From Sphingobacterium arenae (GTDB lineage Bacteria > Bacteroidota > Bacteroidia > Sphingobacteriales > Sphingobacteriaceae), in the NCBI RefSeq assembly GCF_014692505.1, contig NZ_JACNYK010000001.1:1249922-1313921 (forward strand): a DNA stretch of 64,000 nt. The letters are read 5' to 3'. The translations under genes were made by a program, and so were the position numbers. Position 1 is the stretch's first letter, and each line of letters starts with the position of its first letter. The notes below the pieces were generated by a model that was not told the origin of the DNA, made no database searches, and saw only the letters and a list, made by a program, of their open reading frames with translations. This document shows, in pieces, positions 10,707-17,324 of the stretch.

Positions 10707-11104
10707 TCCACTTTTGACCGCAAAAGTGGAGCGAACCGACCAACGGGAGCTCATGAACACCCAAATAAACACTTGTTCATAAACTCGTCGCTTCGGATGT
10801 TTTACATCGTGGGTAGTACTAAGGATGAATTTCTACAGTTGTAAAACATCGGGATGCGACATTTTAATGTTAAGGGAGGGGAAGTGCATTGGATGTAGAA
10901 ACTATCCGAAGTGTTCAGCGAAGCGTCACTTCGGATTTTATTTTTGGTTAAGAGGGGTTCATGCATTTGTATTGTCCCACCCTTAACTTTTTAGAGGTCG
11001 CATCTGGCTATTTGAGGTTTGTAGAAATATTCCTTTGCACTACAAATCCTCTCAAATAGCCAAAGCGACGAGTTTTTTGTTACTTTTTTGCGGAAAAAAA
11101 GTAA
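10707..11104 (+). repeat. Composite structured repeat, copy A
   Basis: Non-coding stretch between mutS and a convergent barrel gene, built from successive hairpins. 10707-10730: perfect 10-bp stem. 10753-10759 with 10774-10780: the 'H' stem atgaaca/tgttcat inside gagct..actc. 10787-10860: module M, outer stem gtcgc/gcgac and inner arms gatgttttac/gtaaaacatc. 10904-10936: an extra perfect 10-bp stem absent from the other copies. 10997-11069: module S, outer gtcgc/gcgac, inner 12-bp arms tggctatttgag/ctcaaatagcca, loop with TGTAGAA and TTTGCAC. 11080-11104: terminal 10-bp A/T-rich hairpin. Similarity to copies B, C and D is clear outside the arms; the arms differ but remain complementary. Confidence 0.85.
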
Positions 11105-11117
11105 AAGATAAATCTTT

Positions 11118-12287
11118 TTAAAATCTAAAAAACAATTGCAAACTGCCGTAATTCGGTTGGACTGACGTTAGGAGGTTGCTGTCCCAATTGTAGGGGACAT
11201 AATGATAAGCTGCTTCCAATCCAATATAGGTTTTTCCGGAGAGATGGCGCATAGCGGATAGAGCCAGGCTACTGCGCATGGTGTTTATATAGAAATGACG
11301 AACAGATCGTGTTTCGTAATAGTCATAACCATCATCGTAGTAGCCTTCATTGACCTCTGAAAGCCCTGTCGTTGCCATTTCCCAGAATAGACCAACTTTA
11401 GGGGCTATAATAAACTTATCGTTGTCGAAAACCTTATATCCCACTGTACCGCCGATGCCAAGGCTTGCCATTGATCGAATGACTTCTATCTCATCGTATA
11501 ACCTATATTCTACCTCTCTGTCGTTGCTGTTGATGCGTACCTTTAAACCCGCTTCAAACAAAAAGGGATTGGAAAGTCTAGAAGAAAATAGAACGCCGAC
11601 AGCGGGGCTTGTTGTAAATACAGGGGCGGAACCTGTTAACGGAAACTCGGCACCTGCGTAAACACTCACGCCATGACGGTTCTTACCGTAATACTTATCA
11701 GAAGTGGGTTTTGGGGTATTGTTGCCGCTCGGTTGACGAGTCGCTCCATCATGCACCTGATAAAATTCATCAATGTGGTCAGCAAACAGCAGCGCAATTT
11801 TCTCTTCTTGTTCGGTCAAATTATAAGAGGGAGAGTTTAATAGCGCTAAAGCTTTGGTTTTGGTCAATGAGTCGATGGCATGCCGTAGCGGCACGAAGTC
11901 AAAGTCTGATCGGTTTTCGCGGTATATTTCGGCGTGTTTTTCCTCGACCGAATAATCCCAGCGCATCACCAATACCTCTTGATAGTCTTTGGATAAATAA
12001 TTTGCTATGATATCTCCCGTTGTTTTTTTCTCGATTAAAGCACGTAGGATCCGCAACCGTTGTGTGAATTCATTTTCTCCACAAGTACTCTGAATCGTGT
12101 TTAAGACAGGTTCTAGCCTTTCAAAATCATTTTTACGAAAAATATCGACAAGTTGTTCCAGGGCTACTTTCGTTATTTGTTCACAGTCCTGCCATTTTAT
12201 AGATATATTATGTTGTTCTTTGCCATAACCATCGATGGGAAGAGAGGCAAACTGTATAAACAGGAGAAATGTTAAAATTTTAGCCAT
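11118..12287 (-). CDS. Hypothetical outer membrane beta-barrel protein
   Basis: Unrecognised protein of about 389 residues from the ATG at 12287 (the longer frame to 12338 would place the hydrophobic signal internally). It has a signal peptide (MAKILTFLLFIQFASLPIDG), an N-terminal helical and acidic region of about 170 residues, a Pro/Thr/Asn linker, and a C-terminal half of alternating hydrophobic and polar residues ending SLQLFFRF, the aromatic C-terminus expected of an outer membrane barrel. The N-terminal half has no family I can name. It is flanked on both sides by composite repeats: copy A after its stop and copy B before its start. Confidence 0.7.
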   Translation of the reverse strand: MAKILTFLLFIQFASLPIDGYGKEQHNISIKWQDCEQITKVALEQLVDIFRKNDFERLEPVLNTIQSTCGENEFTQRLRILRALIEKKTTGDIIANYLSKDYQEVLVMRWDYSVEEKHAEIYRENRSDFDFVPLRHAIDSLTKTKALALLNSPSYNLTEQEEKIALLFADHIDEFYQVHDGATRQPSGNNTPKPTSDKYYGKNRHGVSVYAGAEFPLTGSAPVFTTSPAVGVLFSSRLSNPFLFEAGLKVRINSNDREVEYRLYDEIEVIRSMASLGIGGTVGYKVFDNDKFIIAPKVGLFWEMATTGLSEVNEGYYDDGYDYYETRSVRHFYINTMRSSLALSAMRHLSGKTYIGLEAAYHYVPYNWDSNLLTSVQPNYGSLQLFFRF

Positions 12288-12334
12288 GGCGTAATGAATC
12301 GCCAACCAAAGTACGGAATTTTTACTTTTTTCCC

Positions 12335-12636
12335 TCAAAAAAAATAAACAAAACCGAGCGCAGCGAGCTCATGGATACCAAAATAAACACAAATCCATAA
12401 AACTCGCCACTTTAAAATTGGATGCGTCCCACTACCCCGCACCTTTCCCGCATCGAGAATAGTTTACATGTCGCATTAAGAGATTAAGGATGGAATAGTA
12501 CAATTGCACCAGCCGTTCTTTAACTTTTTAGGTCGCATCCGGAATTTTGAGGTTTGTAGGAACCCCCGTTTTTTGCACTTTCCATTTTCTCAAAAATCCA
12601 AAGCGACGATTTTTGCGTTCCTTTTTCTAAAAAAGG
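12335..12636 (+). repeat. Composite structured repeat, copy B
   Basis: Fills the divergent intergenic region between the barrel gene and trmN6. It starts with the CCGAGCGCAGCGAGCTC segment and the H stem atggat/atccat (about 12371-12398). Module M is degenerate here: flanks GCCAC and GGATGCGTC remain close together but the inner stem is lost. The central TTAA..caattgcac..TTTAACTTTTTA block is kept. Module S is intact: gtcgc at 12532-12536 pairs with gcgac at 12603-12607; arms ggaattttgag (12541-12551) and ctcaaaaatcc (12589-12599) pair with one mismatch; the loop holds TTTGTAGGAACC and TTTTTTGCAC. A terminal hairpin ccttttt/aaaaagg lies at 12620-12636, 14 bp before the trmN6 -7 box. Confidence 0.8.
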
Positions 12637-12649
12637 GGCAAAGAAAAAT

Positions 12650-12657
12650 TACCTTTG
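12650..12657 (+). promoter_or_regulatory. Promoter -7 box of trmN6 (probably leaderless)
   Basis: TACCTTTG matches the Bacteroidota -7 consensus TAnnTTTG and ends exactly 4 nt before the ATG at 12662, leaving no room for a ribosome binding site. Transcription probably begins at or next to the start codon. Confidence 0.6.
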
Positions 12658-12661
12658 TACT

Positions 12662-13369
12662 ATGCGTTCGGTTTTTCGTTTTAAACAGTTTGAGGTAGAT
12701 CAGGGTACTTGTGCAATGAAAATTAATACAGATGGTGTGTTGTTGGGTGGTTCTACTTATTTTCCGGAAGCGAGACGTATATTGGATGTCGGAACTGGTA
12801 CCGGTGTTATAGCATTGATGCTCGCGCAAAGTCATCCCCATGCCTATATCGATGCAGTCGAAATTGACGATGCTGCGTACCAGCAAGCCGATATTAATTT
12901 TCAAAAATCAGATTTTGCGGAACGTCTGAAGGTGTTCTTAGGTTCATTTGCGGATCTTCAACCGGAATTAGCTTATGATTTGATCGTATCGAATCCACCA
13001 TTTTATACGAATTCACTTCATAATCCCGATACGCGAAAACGTCTAGCAAAACATACAGACATGTTATTTTTTGAAAAACTGTTGTCTTTTGTATCGCGCT
13101 ACTTAACAGATAACGGGCAATTTAAACTGATTATTCCGGCTGCATTGGCAGACGAAGAAATTGCACCTATTCTTTCTGACTATAAATTGTATGTGCAGGA
13201 TGAAATAGCCATATCATCTTTTTCGAAGGAGCTGCCAATGAGGAAAATATGGGGGATTGGAAAGAAAGAAGTACCTCTGAAAACAACGGTTCTTCATATT
13301 TATACAGAAAGAGGTATTTATTCTGCAGATTATAAAACATTATTGAAACCTTATTTTTTAGCGTTCTGA
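12662..13369 (+). CDS. trmN6: tRNA1(Val) (adenine(37)-N6)-methyltransferase
   Basis: S-adenosylmethionine-dependent methyltransferase of the TrmN6/YfiC family, which methylates N6 of A37 in tRNA1(Val). It has 235 residues, close to the E. coli enzyme. Visible motifs: the family N-terminus FRFKQFEVDQGTCAMKINTDGVLLG, SAM-binding ILDVGTGTGVIALMLAQ, the acidic residue ending strand 2 (DAVEID), and the amino-methyltransferase catalytic motif NPPF in DLIVSNPPFY. The start codon follows a -7 promoter box by 4 nt. The next gene begins 1 bp after its stop, so the two are cotranscribed. Confidence 0.92.
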   Translation: MRSVFRFKQFEVDQGTCAMKINTDGVLLGGSTYFPEARRILDVGTGTGVIALMLAQSHPHAYIDAVEIDDAAYQQADINFQKSDFAERLKVFLGSFADLQPELAYDLIVSNPPFYTNSLHNPDTRKRLAKHTDMLFFEKLLSFVSRYLTDNGQFKLIIPAALADEEIAPILSDYKLYVQDEIAISSFSKELPMRKIWGIGKKEVPLKTTVLHIYTERGIYSADYKTLLKPYFLAF

Positions 13370-13370
13370 C

Positions 13371-13865
13371 ATGACGAAGATTGGACTTATATCGGATACC
13401 CATGGTTTTTTGGATGAGGCTGTTTTCAATTATTTCGATCAGTGTGATGAGGTATGGCACGCAGGAGATTTTGGATCTGTCGCCATAGTCGATACACTAG
13501 CGGCTTTTAAGCCTTTTAAGGGCGTATGGGGAAATATTGATGGGAAGGATGTACGAGCAGTGTGTCCAGAGCATCAGCGGTTTTTTTGCGAGGGAGTCGA
13601 TGTGTGGATGACGCATATCGGAGGTTATCCCGGACGATACGCGGTGCAGGTGAAACCGGAAATTGTTCTTCATCCCCCAAAGCTTTTTATCTGTGGCCAT
13701 TCTCATATCCTAAAGGTACAGTTTGATCCAAAACTGGGTTTGTTGCACCTCAACCCCGGTGCTGCTGGTAAACAGGGTTGGCATACGGTGCGTACGTTAA
13801 TGCGTTTTGATATTAACGGAGATAAAATAGAAAACTTGGAAGTGATTGAGTTGGGTGTGCGGTAG
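13371..13865 (+). CDS. YfcE/MJ0936-family metallophosphoesterase
   Basis: Calcineurin-like phosphoesterase of 164 residues with the two-metal motifs in order: GLISDTHG (DxH), VWHAGDFGS (GDxx), GVWGNIDGKDV (GNxD in place of GNHD, normal in this subfamily), MTHIGGY and FICGHSHI (GHTH-like). Family members hydrolyse phosphodiesters in vitro; the natural substrate is not established. It sits 1 bp behind trmN6 on the same strand and almost certainly shares its transcript. It converges on the MerR-type gene. Confidence 0.88.
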   Translation: MTKIGLISDTHGFLDEAVFNYFDQCDEVWHAGDFGSVAIVDTLAAFKPFKGVWGNIDGKDVRAVCPEHQRFFCEGVDVWMTHIGGYPGRYAVQVKPEIVLHPPKLFICGHSHILKVQFDPKLGLLHLNPGAAGKQGWHTVRTLMRFDINGDKIENLEVIELGVR

Positions 13866-13876
13866 AAAACGAAAAT

Positions 13877-14212
13877 TTATAGGCTGTCCCGAACCTCCAC
13901 TAAGAATTTCTTAAGCCGTTCTAACGAGTCGATAACCCGCTGATTCTCTTTTACTTCATTTTTATTGGACCGAATATAATCCCTGGCGCCCTGCAGCGTA
14001 TACCCCTTATCTTTTACAAGATTAAAGATGATTTTTAAATTGGAGATGTCGTTTTGCGTGAAAAGACGATTCCCTTTTTTGTTTTTCTTGGGTTGTATAA
14101 TATCAAACTCCCGTTCGTAAAAGCGTATCTGTGACGCATTTACATCGAACATGGCAGTCACCTCACCCATGGTATAGTATAGCTTGTTTATTTCGCGTTC
14201 TTTGTACGGCAT
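13877..14212 (-). CDS. MerR family transcriptional regulator
   Basis: Small DNA-binding protein of 111 residues. The N-terminal winged helix-turn-helix is visible in LYYTMGEVTAMFDVNASQIRF, followed by YEREFDIIQPKKNKKGNRLF (wing) and a helical part with GYTLQGARDYI. The C-terminal 20 residues are a short coiled coil (VIDSLERLKKFLVEVRD) with no effector or metal-binding cysteines, so it probably works as a simple dimeric regulator. The ATG at 14212 gives MPYKEREINKLYY; a TTG at 14221 is in frame. Targets unknown. It is divergent from the small membrane ORF and the deoxyhypusine-synthase-like gene. Confidence 0.88.
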   Translation of the reverse strand: MPYKEREINKLYYTMGEVTAMFDVNASQIRFYEREFDIIQPKKNKKGNRLFTQNDISNLKIIFNLVKDKGYTLQGARDYIRSNKNEVKENQRVIDSLERLKKFLVEVRDSL

Positions 14213-14313
14213 ATGTTCCAAGAATTTGTAACCTAAACAAATATATACAATTTTATGTCGAAGGACAATAATCTGTCTTTTTACTTTCTAAGTAAAAAGA
14301 TGTAAGTTTGGAT

Positions 14314-14427
14314 ATGCACATACTTACATGGGTAATAGGAACGGAGGAAATTATTATCCTTTCTATTCTCGTCTTGATTTTGGTTTTTTTTGGGGTTGTT
14401 TTTAGTCGTTTGTTGAAGCGGAAGTAA
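14314..14427 (+). CDS. Putative small membrane protein (37 aa)
   Basis: Short ORF in the gap between the MerR gene and the deoxyhypusine-synthase-like gene. It encodes 37 residues beginning MHILTWVIGTEEIIILSI, then a strongly hydrophobic stretch and a basic end (SRLLKRK): one membrane segment with a positive cytoplasmic tail. The 'GTEEIIIL...LVFFG' portion loosely recalls the TatA N-terminus but the following amphipathic helix is absent. No clear ribosome binding site precedes it. Coding status is a guess from composition and topology. Confidence 0.4.
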   Translation: MHILTWVIGTEEIIILSILVLILVFFGVVFSRLLKRK

Positions 14428-14463
14428 TGATAATCTGCATCGCCAGTATCTTGATAAAATCCG

Positions 14464-14471
14464 TACCTTTG
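14464..14471 (+). promoter_or_regulatory. Promoter -7 box upstream of the deoxyhypusine-synthase-like gene
   Basis: TACCTTTG matches TAnnTTTG and ends 25 nt before the ATG at 14497, giving a short 5' leader of about 20 nt, unlike the leaderless arrangement at trmN6 and tilS. Confidence 0.55.
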
Positions 14472-14496
14472 CTTCTAAAATACAAAGTTTGAAATT

Positions 14497-15477
14497 ATGA
14501 GTACACAAAAAGGTCCTATTTCTCAATTTATTGAGAAAAACTACCTGCATTTCAATGCGGCTGCTCTGGTAGATGCGGCCAAGGGATATGAAACGCACCT
14601 ATTGGAAGGTGGAAAGATGTTAGTCTCTCTAGGCGGTGCGATGAGTACGGCTGAATTGGGGATTTCATTGGCAGAAATGATTCGGCAAGATAAAGTCCAC
14701 ATTATTTCTTGTACAGGTGCAAACCTCGAAGAAGATGTCATGAATTTGGTGGCTCATTCCCATTACAAACGCGTGCCGAATTACCGAGATTTAACGCCGG
14801 AGCAAGAGCGTGAATTGCTTGACCAGCATTACAACCGTGTAACGGATACCTGCATTCCGGAAGAAGAAGCTTTTCGCCGTTTACAGAAACACTTGGAAGA
14901 TGTATGGCATGCTGCCGAAGAAAAAGGAGAACGTTATCTACCGCATGAGTTTCTGTATCAGGTGGTGAATTCGGGTGTATTGGAGCAATACTACGAAATT
15001 GATCCGAAGAATTCTTGGATCGTGGCAGCTGCAGAGAAAAACCTCCCTATTGTATGCCCAGGTTGGGAAGATTCTACAACCGGAAATATCTTTGCTTCGA
15101 ATGTGATTAAAGGTAACTTGAAAGCCAGCACGGTGAAGTCAGGTATTGAATATATGATCTATTTAACAGAATGGTATCGCGCTAATTCCGATGGTAAAGG
15201 AGTAGGATTCTTTCAGATTGCGGGCGGTATATCAGGGGATTTTCCTATCTGTGTTGTTCCGATGATGTATCAGGATTTAGAATGGGAAGACGTACCTTTT
15301 TGGTCTTATTTCTGTCAGATATCGGATTCCACAACCTCGTATGGTTCGTATTCAGGTGCTGTTCCTAATGAGAAAATTACCTGGGGTAAATTGGATGTTG
15401 ATACACCAAAGTTTGTCGTAGAGTCGGATGCGACTATTGTGGCACCGTTGATTTTCTCTTATATTTTGGGATATTAA
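14497..15477 (+). CDS. Deoxyhypusine synthase family protein
   Basis: Homologue of eukaryotic/archaeal deoxyhypusine synthase, which transfers the aminobutyl group of spermidine to a lysine of eIF5A. Bacteria lack eIF5A, and some bacterial members act instead on polyamines; the substrate here is unknown. The 326-residue protein keeps NAD-binding Gly-rich segments (MLVSLGGAMSTAELG, IISCTGANLEEDVMN), the GWEDSTTGN region, and the active-site lysine motif ITWGKLDVD, with Lys298 at the position of the covalent-intermediate lysine. It is followed after 17 bp by an unrecognised gene in the same direction. Confidence 0.88.
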   Translation: MSTQKGPISQFIEKNYLHFNAAALVDAAKGYETHLLEGGKMLVSLGGAMSTAELGISLAEMIRQDKVHIISCTGANLEEDVMNLVAHSHYKRVPNYRDLTPEQERELLDQHYNRVTDTCIPEEEAFRRLQKHLEDVWHAAEEKGERYLPHEFLYQVVNSGVLEQYYEIDPKNSWIVAAAEKNLPIVCPGWEDSTTGNIFASNVIKGNLKASTVKSGIEYMIYLTEWYRANSDGKGVGFFQIAGGISGDFPICVVPMMYQDLEWEDVPFWSYFCQISDSTTSYGSYSGAVPNEKITWGKLDVDTPKFVVESDATIVAPLIFSYILGY

Positions 15478-15494
15478 TCTTTCTCTCCTCCTTG

Positions 15495-16025
15495 ATGAGT
15501 CATTTAAAAACGAATAATCCTGTTGCGCTTCAAGCGTTGATGTCAGAAACCCTTTTTATTCCCAAGGAGAAAGCGGACTTTGTAGCGCCGCGCTCGGGGA
15601 ACGTGCTGGATGGCGGGACAGGAGGAGAGACAGAAGAATTTATTTATCAAGGCGATAAATCTACGGGAATCTTGTTTATTTTGCGGTATCCAGATTTCCC
15701 GTATTTTTCGCCGCAGGCGGAGGATGCCTTTGTGAAAACCTTGGGTGCGTTGAATTTGTCGTTTGAAAATGTAGCGGTTGTCAATCTAGCAAACTCCCAT
15801 AATCCAAATGATTTCAAGCGGATTATGCAGTTTTTTCAACCGACTAAGATTACATTGCTCGGCGTGGAACCGATCTCGCTCAAGCTTCCCGAGATCGCGC
15901 ACAATTCGTATATGAAAGGTAAGGTAGCGACCGTCTTCCATACCTTTAGCTTTGAGGAAATGTTTGCCGATGTGCAAAAGAAAAGACTGTTCTGGAATGA
16001 ATTCAAGACATTTGTGGTGTCATAA
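15495..16025 (+). CDS. Hypothetical protein in the deoxyhypusine-synthase-like operon
   Basis: Unrecognised cytoplasmic protein of 176 residues from the ATG at 15495 (an in-frame TTG lies just before). It has no signal peptide or membrane segment. A Gly-rich segment GNVLDGGTGGETEEF occurs early, followed by an alternating alpha/beta-looking region (ILFILRYPDFPYFSP, NVAVVNLANSH, ITLLGVEP). It lies 17 bp after the deoxyhypusine-synthase-like gene and 29 bp before rdgB, all on the plus strand, so a three-gene operon is likely. A functional link with either neighbour is inference only. Confidence 0.75.
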   Translation: MSHLKTNNPVALQALMSETLFIPKEKADFVAPRSGNVLDGGTGGETEEFIYQGDKSTGILFILRYPDFPYFSPQAEDAFVKTLGALNLSFENVAVVNLANSHNPNDFKRIMQFFQPTKITLLGVEPISLKLPEIAHNSYMKGKVATVFHTFSFEEMFADVQKKRLFWNEFKTFVVS

Positions 16026-16054
16026 TTTAGTATAATCTAGGAAATTACAAACAT

Positions 16055-16636
16055 ATGGAACTAATTTTTGCGACGAATAATGCCCATAAGCTCGAAGAGG
16101 TCCAAGCGATTATTGGCGATAGGTTTGTTGTTAAATCTTTAGCAGATATCGGTTGTACGGATGACATCCCGGAAACAGGTGTGACCTTTGAGGAGAACGC
16201 TAAACAGAAAACAGACTATCTTGTTGATAGATACGGCTTGGATTGTTTTGGTGATGACTCCGGGCTAGAGATTGATGCCCTTAATAAGGAACCAGGTGTT
16301 TACTCCGCGCGCTATTCCGGTTCGCGTGATATGGAAAAAAATATTGATTTGGTGCTAGCCAAATTGGGCGATAATCCGAATCGAACAGCACGTTTTCGAA
16401 CGGTGATTTCGCTGTTTCTAAATGGACAGCAATATTTCTTTGAAGGAGCGATAGAAGGAACGATCATCCGCGAGCGTAGAGGATCGGGAGGTTTCGGTTA
16501 TGACCCTATTTTTATTCCTGCGGGCTACGACCAGACATTTGCAGAAATGACTTCTGAAGAAAAAAATAAAATCAGCCATCGGGCTATTGCGGTTGGGAAA
16601 TTAGCGACGTTTTTGAAAGAGAATAGTCCTGGTTAA
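16055..16636 (+). CDS. rdgB: Non-canonical purine NTP pyrophosphatase, RdgB/HAM1 family
   Basis: House-cleaning nucleotidase that hydrolyses dITP, ITP and XTP to monophosphates, keeping deaminated purines out of nucleic acids. It has 193 residues, standard for the family. Visible motifs: N-terminal FATNNAHKLEEVQAI (substrate and metal binding), the acidic DDSGLEIDAL segment, PGVYSARYSG, and the C-terminal GSGGFGYDPIFIP plus KNKISHRAIA. It is last in a possible operon with the two preceding genes. The 21-bp repeat tract begins about 100 bp downstream. Confidence 0.95.
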   Translation: MELIFATNNAHKLEEVQAIIGDRFVVKSLADIGCTDDIPETGVTFEENAKQKTDYLVDRYGLDCFGDDSGLEIDALNKEPGVYSARYSGSRDMEKNIDLVLAKLGDNPNRTARFRTVISLFLNGQQYFFEGAIEGTIIRERRGSGGFGYDPIFIPAGYDQTFAEMTSEEKNKISHRAIAVGKLATFLKENSPG

Positions 16637-16739
16637 AGCGTTATCTAAAGTAGATTCGCTATTTACCTTTAAAATATCCCAGCACGGCAGCCTTTGGCAA
16701 TGCTTTTATTCCTTCCTGTACACTTCCCTCATTTTTCCG

Positions 16740-17264
16740 TACCTCAACAGCTTGACGACGTACGAGTCTGCAACGACGACGCTCCTCATGAGCGTGCCGA
16801 GGCCCCGATATGCGGCTTATACGACCATCAAGGAAGCACGGAGGCCCTTCTTACATTCCTTGTTGTCCCTCGACAGCAGTGTGAGTGCCCTCAGAACACC
16901 GTATCCGTACGTCTACACGTTATATTCAACCCTCTTTGTAAACTAGCCATCTCTCCATATAGCTATCTCACACCGCAATAACATTTTGAGCAACGGCAAT
17001 GCCGCATTTACGTCCTTCGACACCACTTTGACGCCCCTCAAGGCGTTCAAGAGGGACGGCATATAGCCATAGAGATTCCTCTACTTGGTTTTGAGGTGCA
17101 TCAACAAAGCAAAGAGGCTCGTCGTAAAGATAAAGACGTGCCTCAACAAGTCACAGAGGTCCGGGATCGAAGCAAAGAGGGGGCTCGTTAAAGTGAAGAC
17201 ATTCCTCGTTAGGACAAAGAGGTACCTCGCTATGTCGTTCCCGTTCTGCAAAAAATGGAGACAA
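16740..17264 (+). repeat. Tract of about 25 degenerate 21-bp repeats
   Basis: The gap between rdgB and the OstA-like gene is periodic. Cutting it into 21-bp units from 16740 to 17264 gives 25 consecutive units without a single indel. The best are tgcctcaacaagtcacagagg-like: 'CCTC' or 'CTC' near positions 3-6 and a purine-rich 'AAAGAGG' end (17034-17054, 17097-17117, 17139-17159, 17160-17180, 17202-17222). Read on the plus strand in the unit frame, each is a heptad of the form x-L-x-x-x-K-R. That frame contains three amber stops (16944-16946, 17064-17066, 17070-17072). On the minus strand a 64-codon stretch gives hydrophobic heptads. It may be a decayed repeat protein gene or a non-coding tandem repeat. 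Confidence 0.8.
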
Positions 17265-17324
17265 TCCGTTACCAAGTTCTATATATTTTGTTGAACGGAT
17301 GCAGGTGCCCCGATTGTCATGACG

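Noticed and set aside
12662..13369. trmN6 gene as a generic rRNA or protein methyltransferase (RsmC/HemK)
   Set aside because: NPPF is shared with those families, but the short length and the N-terminal FRFKQFEVDQ..MKINTDGVLLG pattern are specific to TrmN6.
16740..17264. CRISPR array as explanation of the 21-bp periodicity
   Set aside because: Units are contiguous without unique spacers, are degenerate, and keep a codon-like multiple of three; no cas gene is near.
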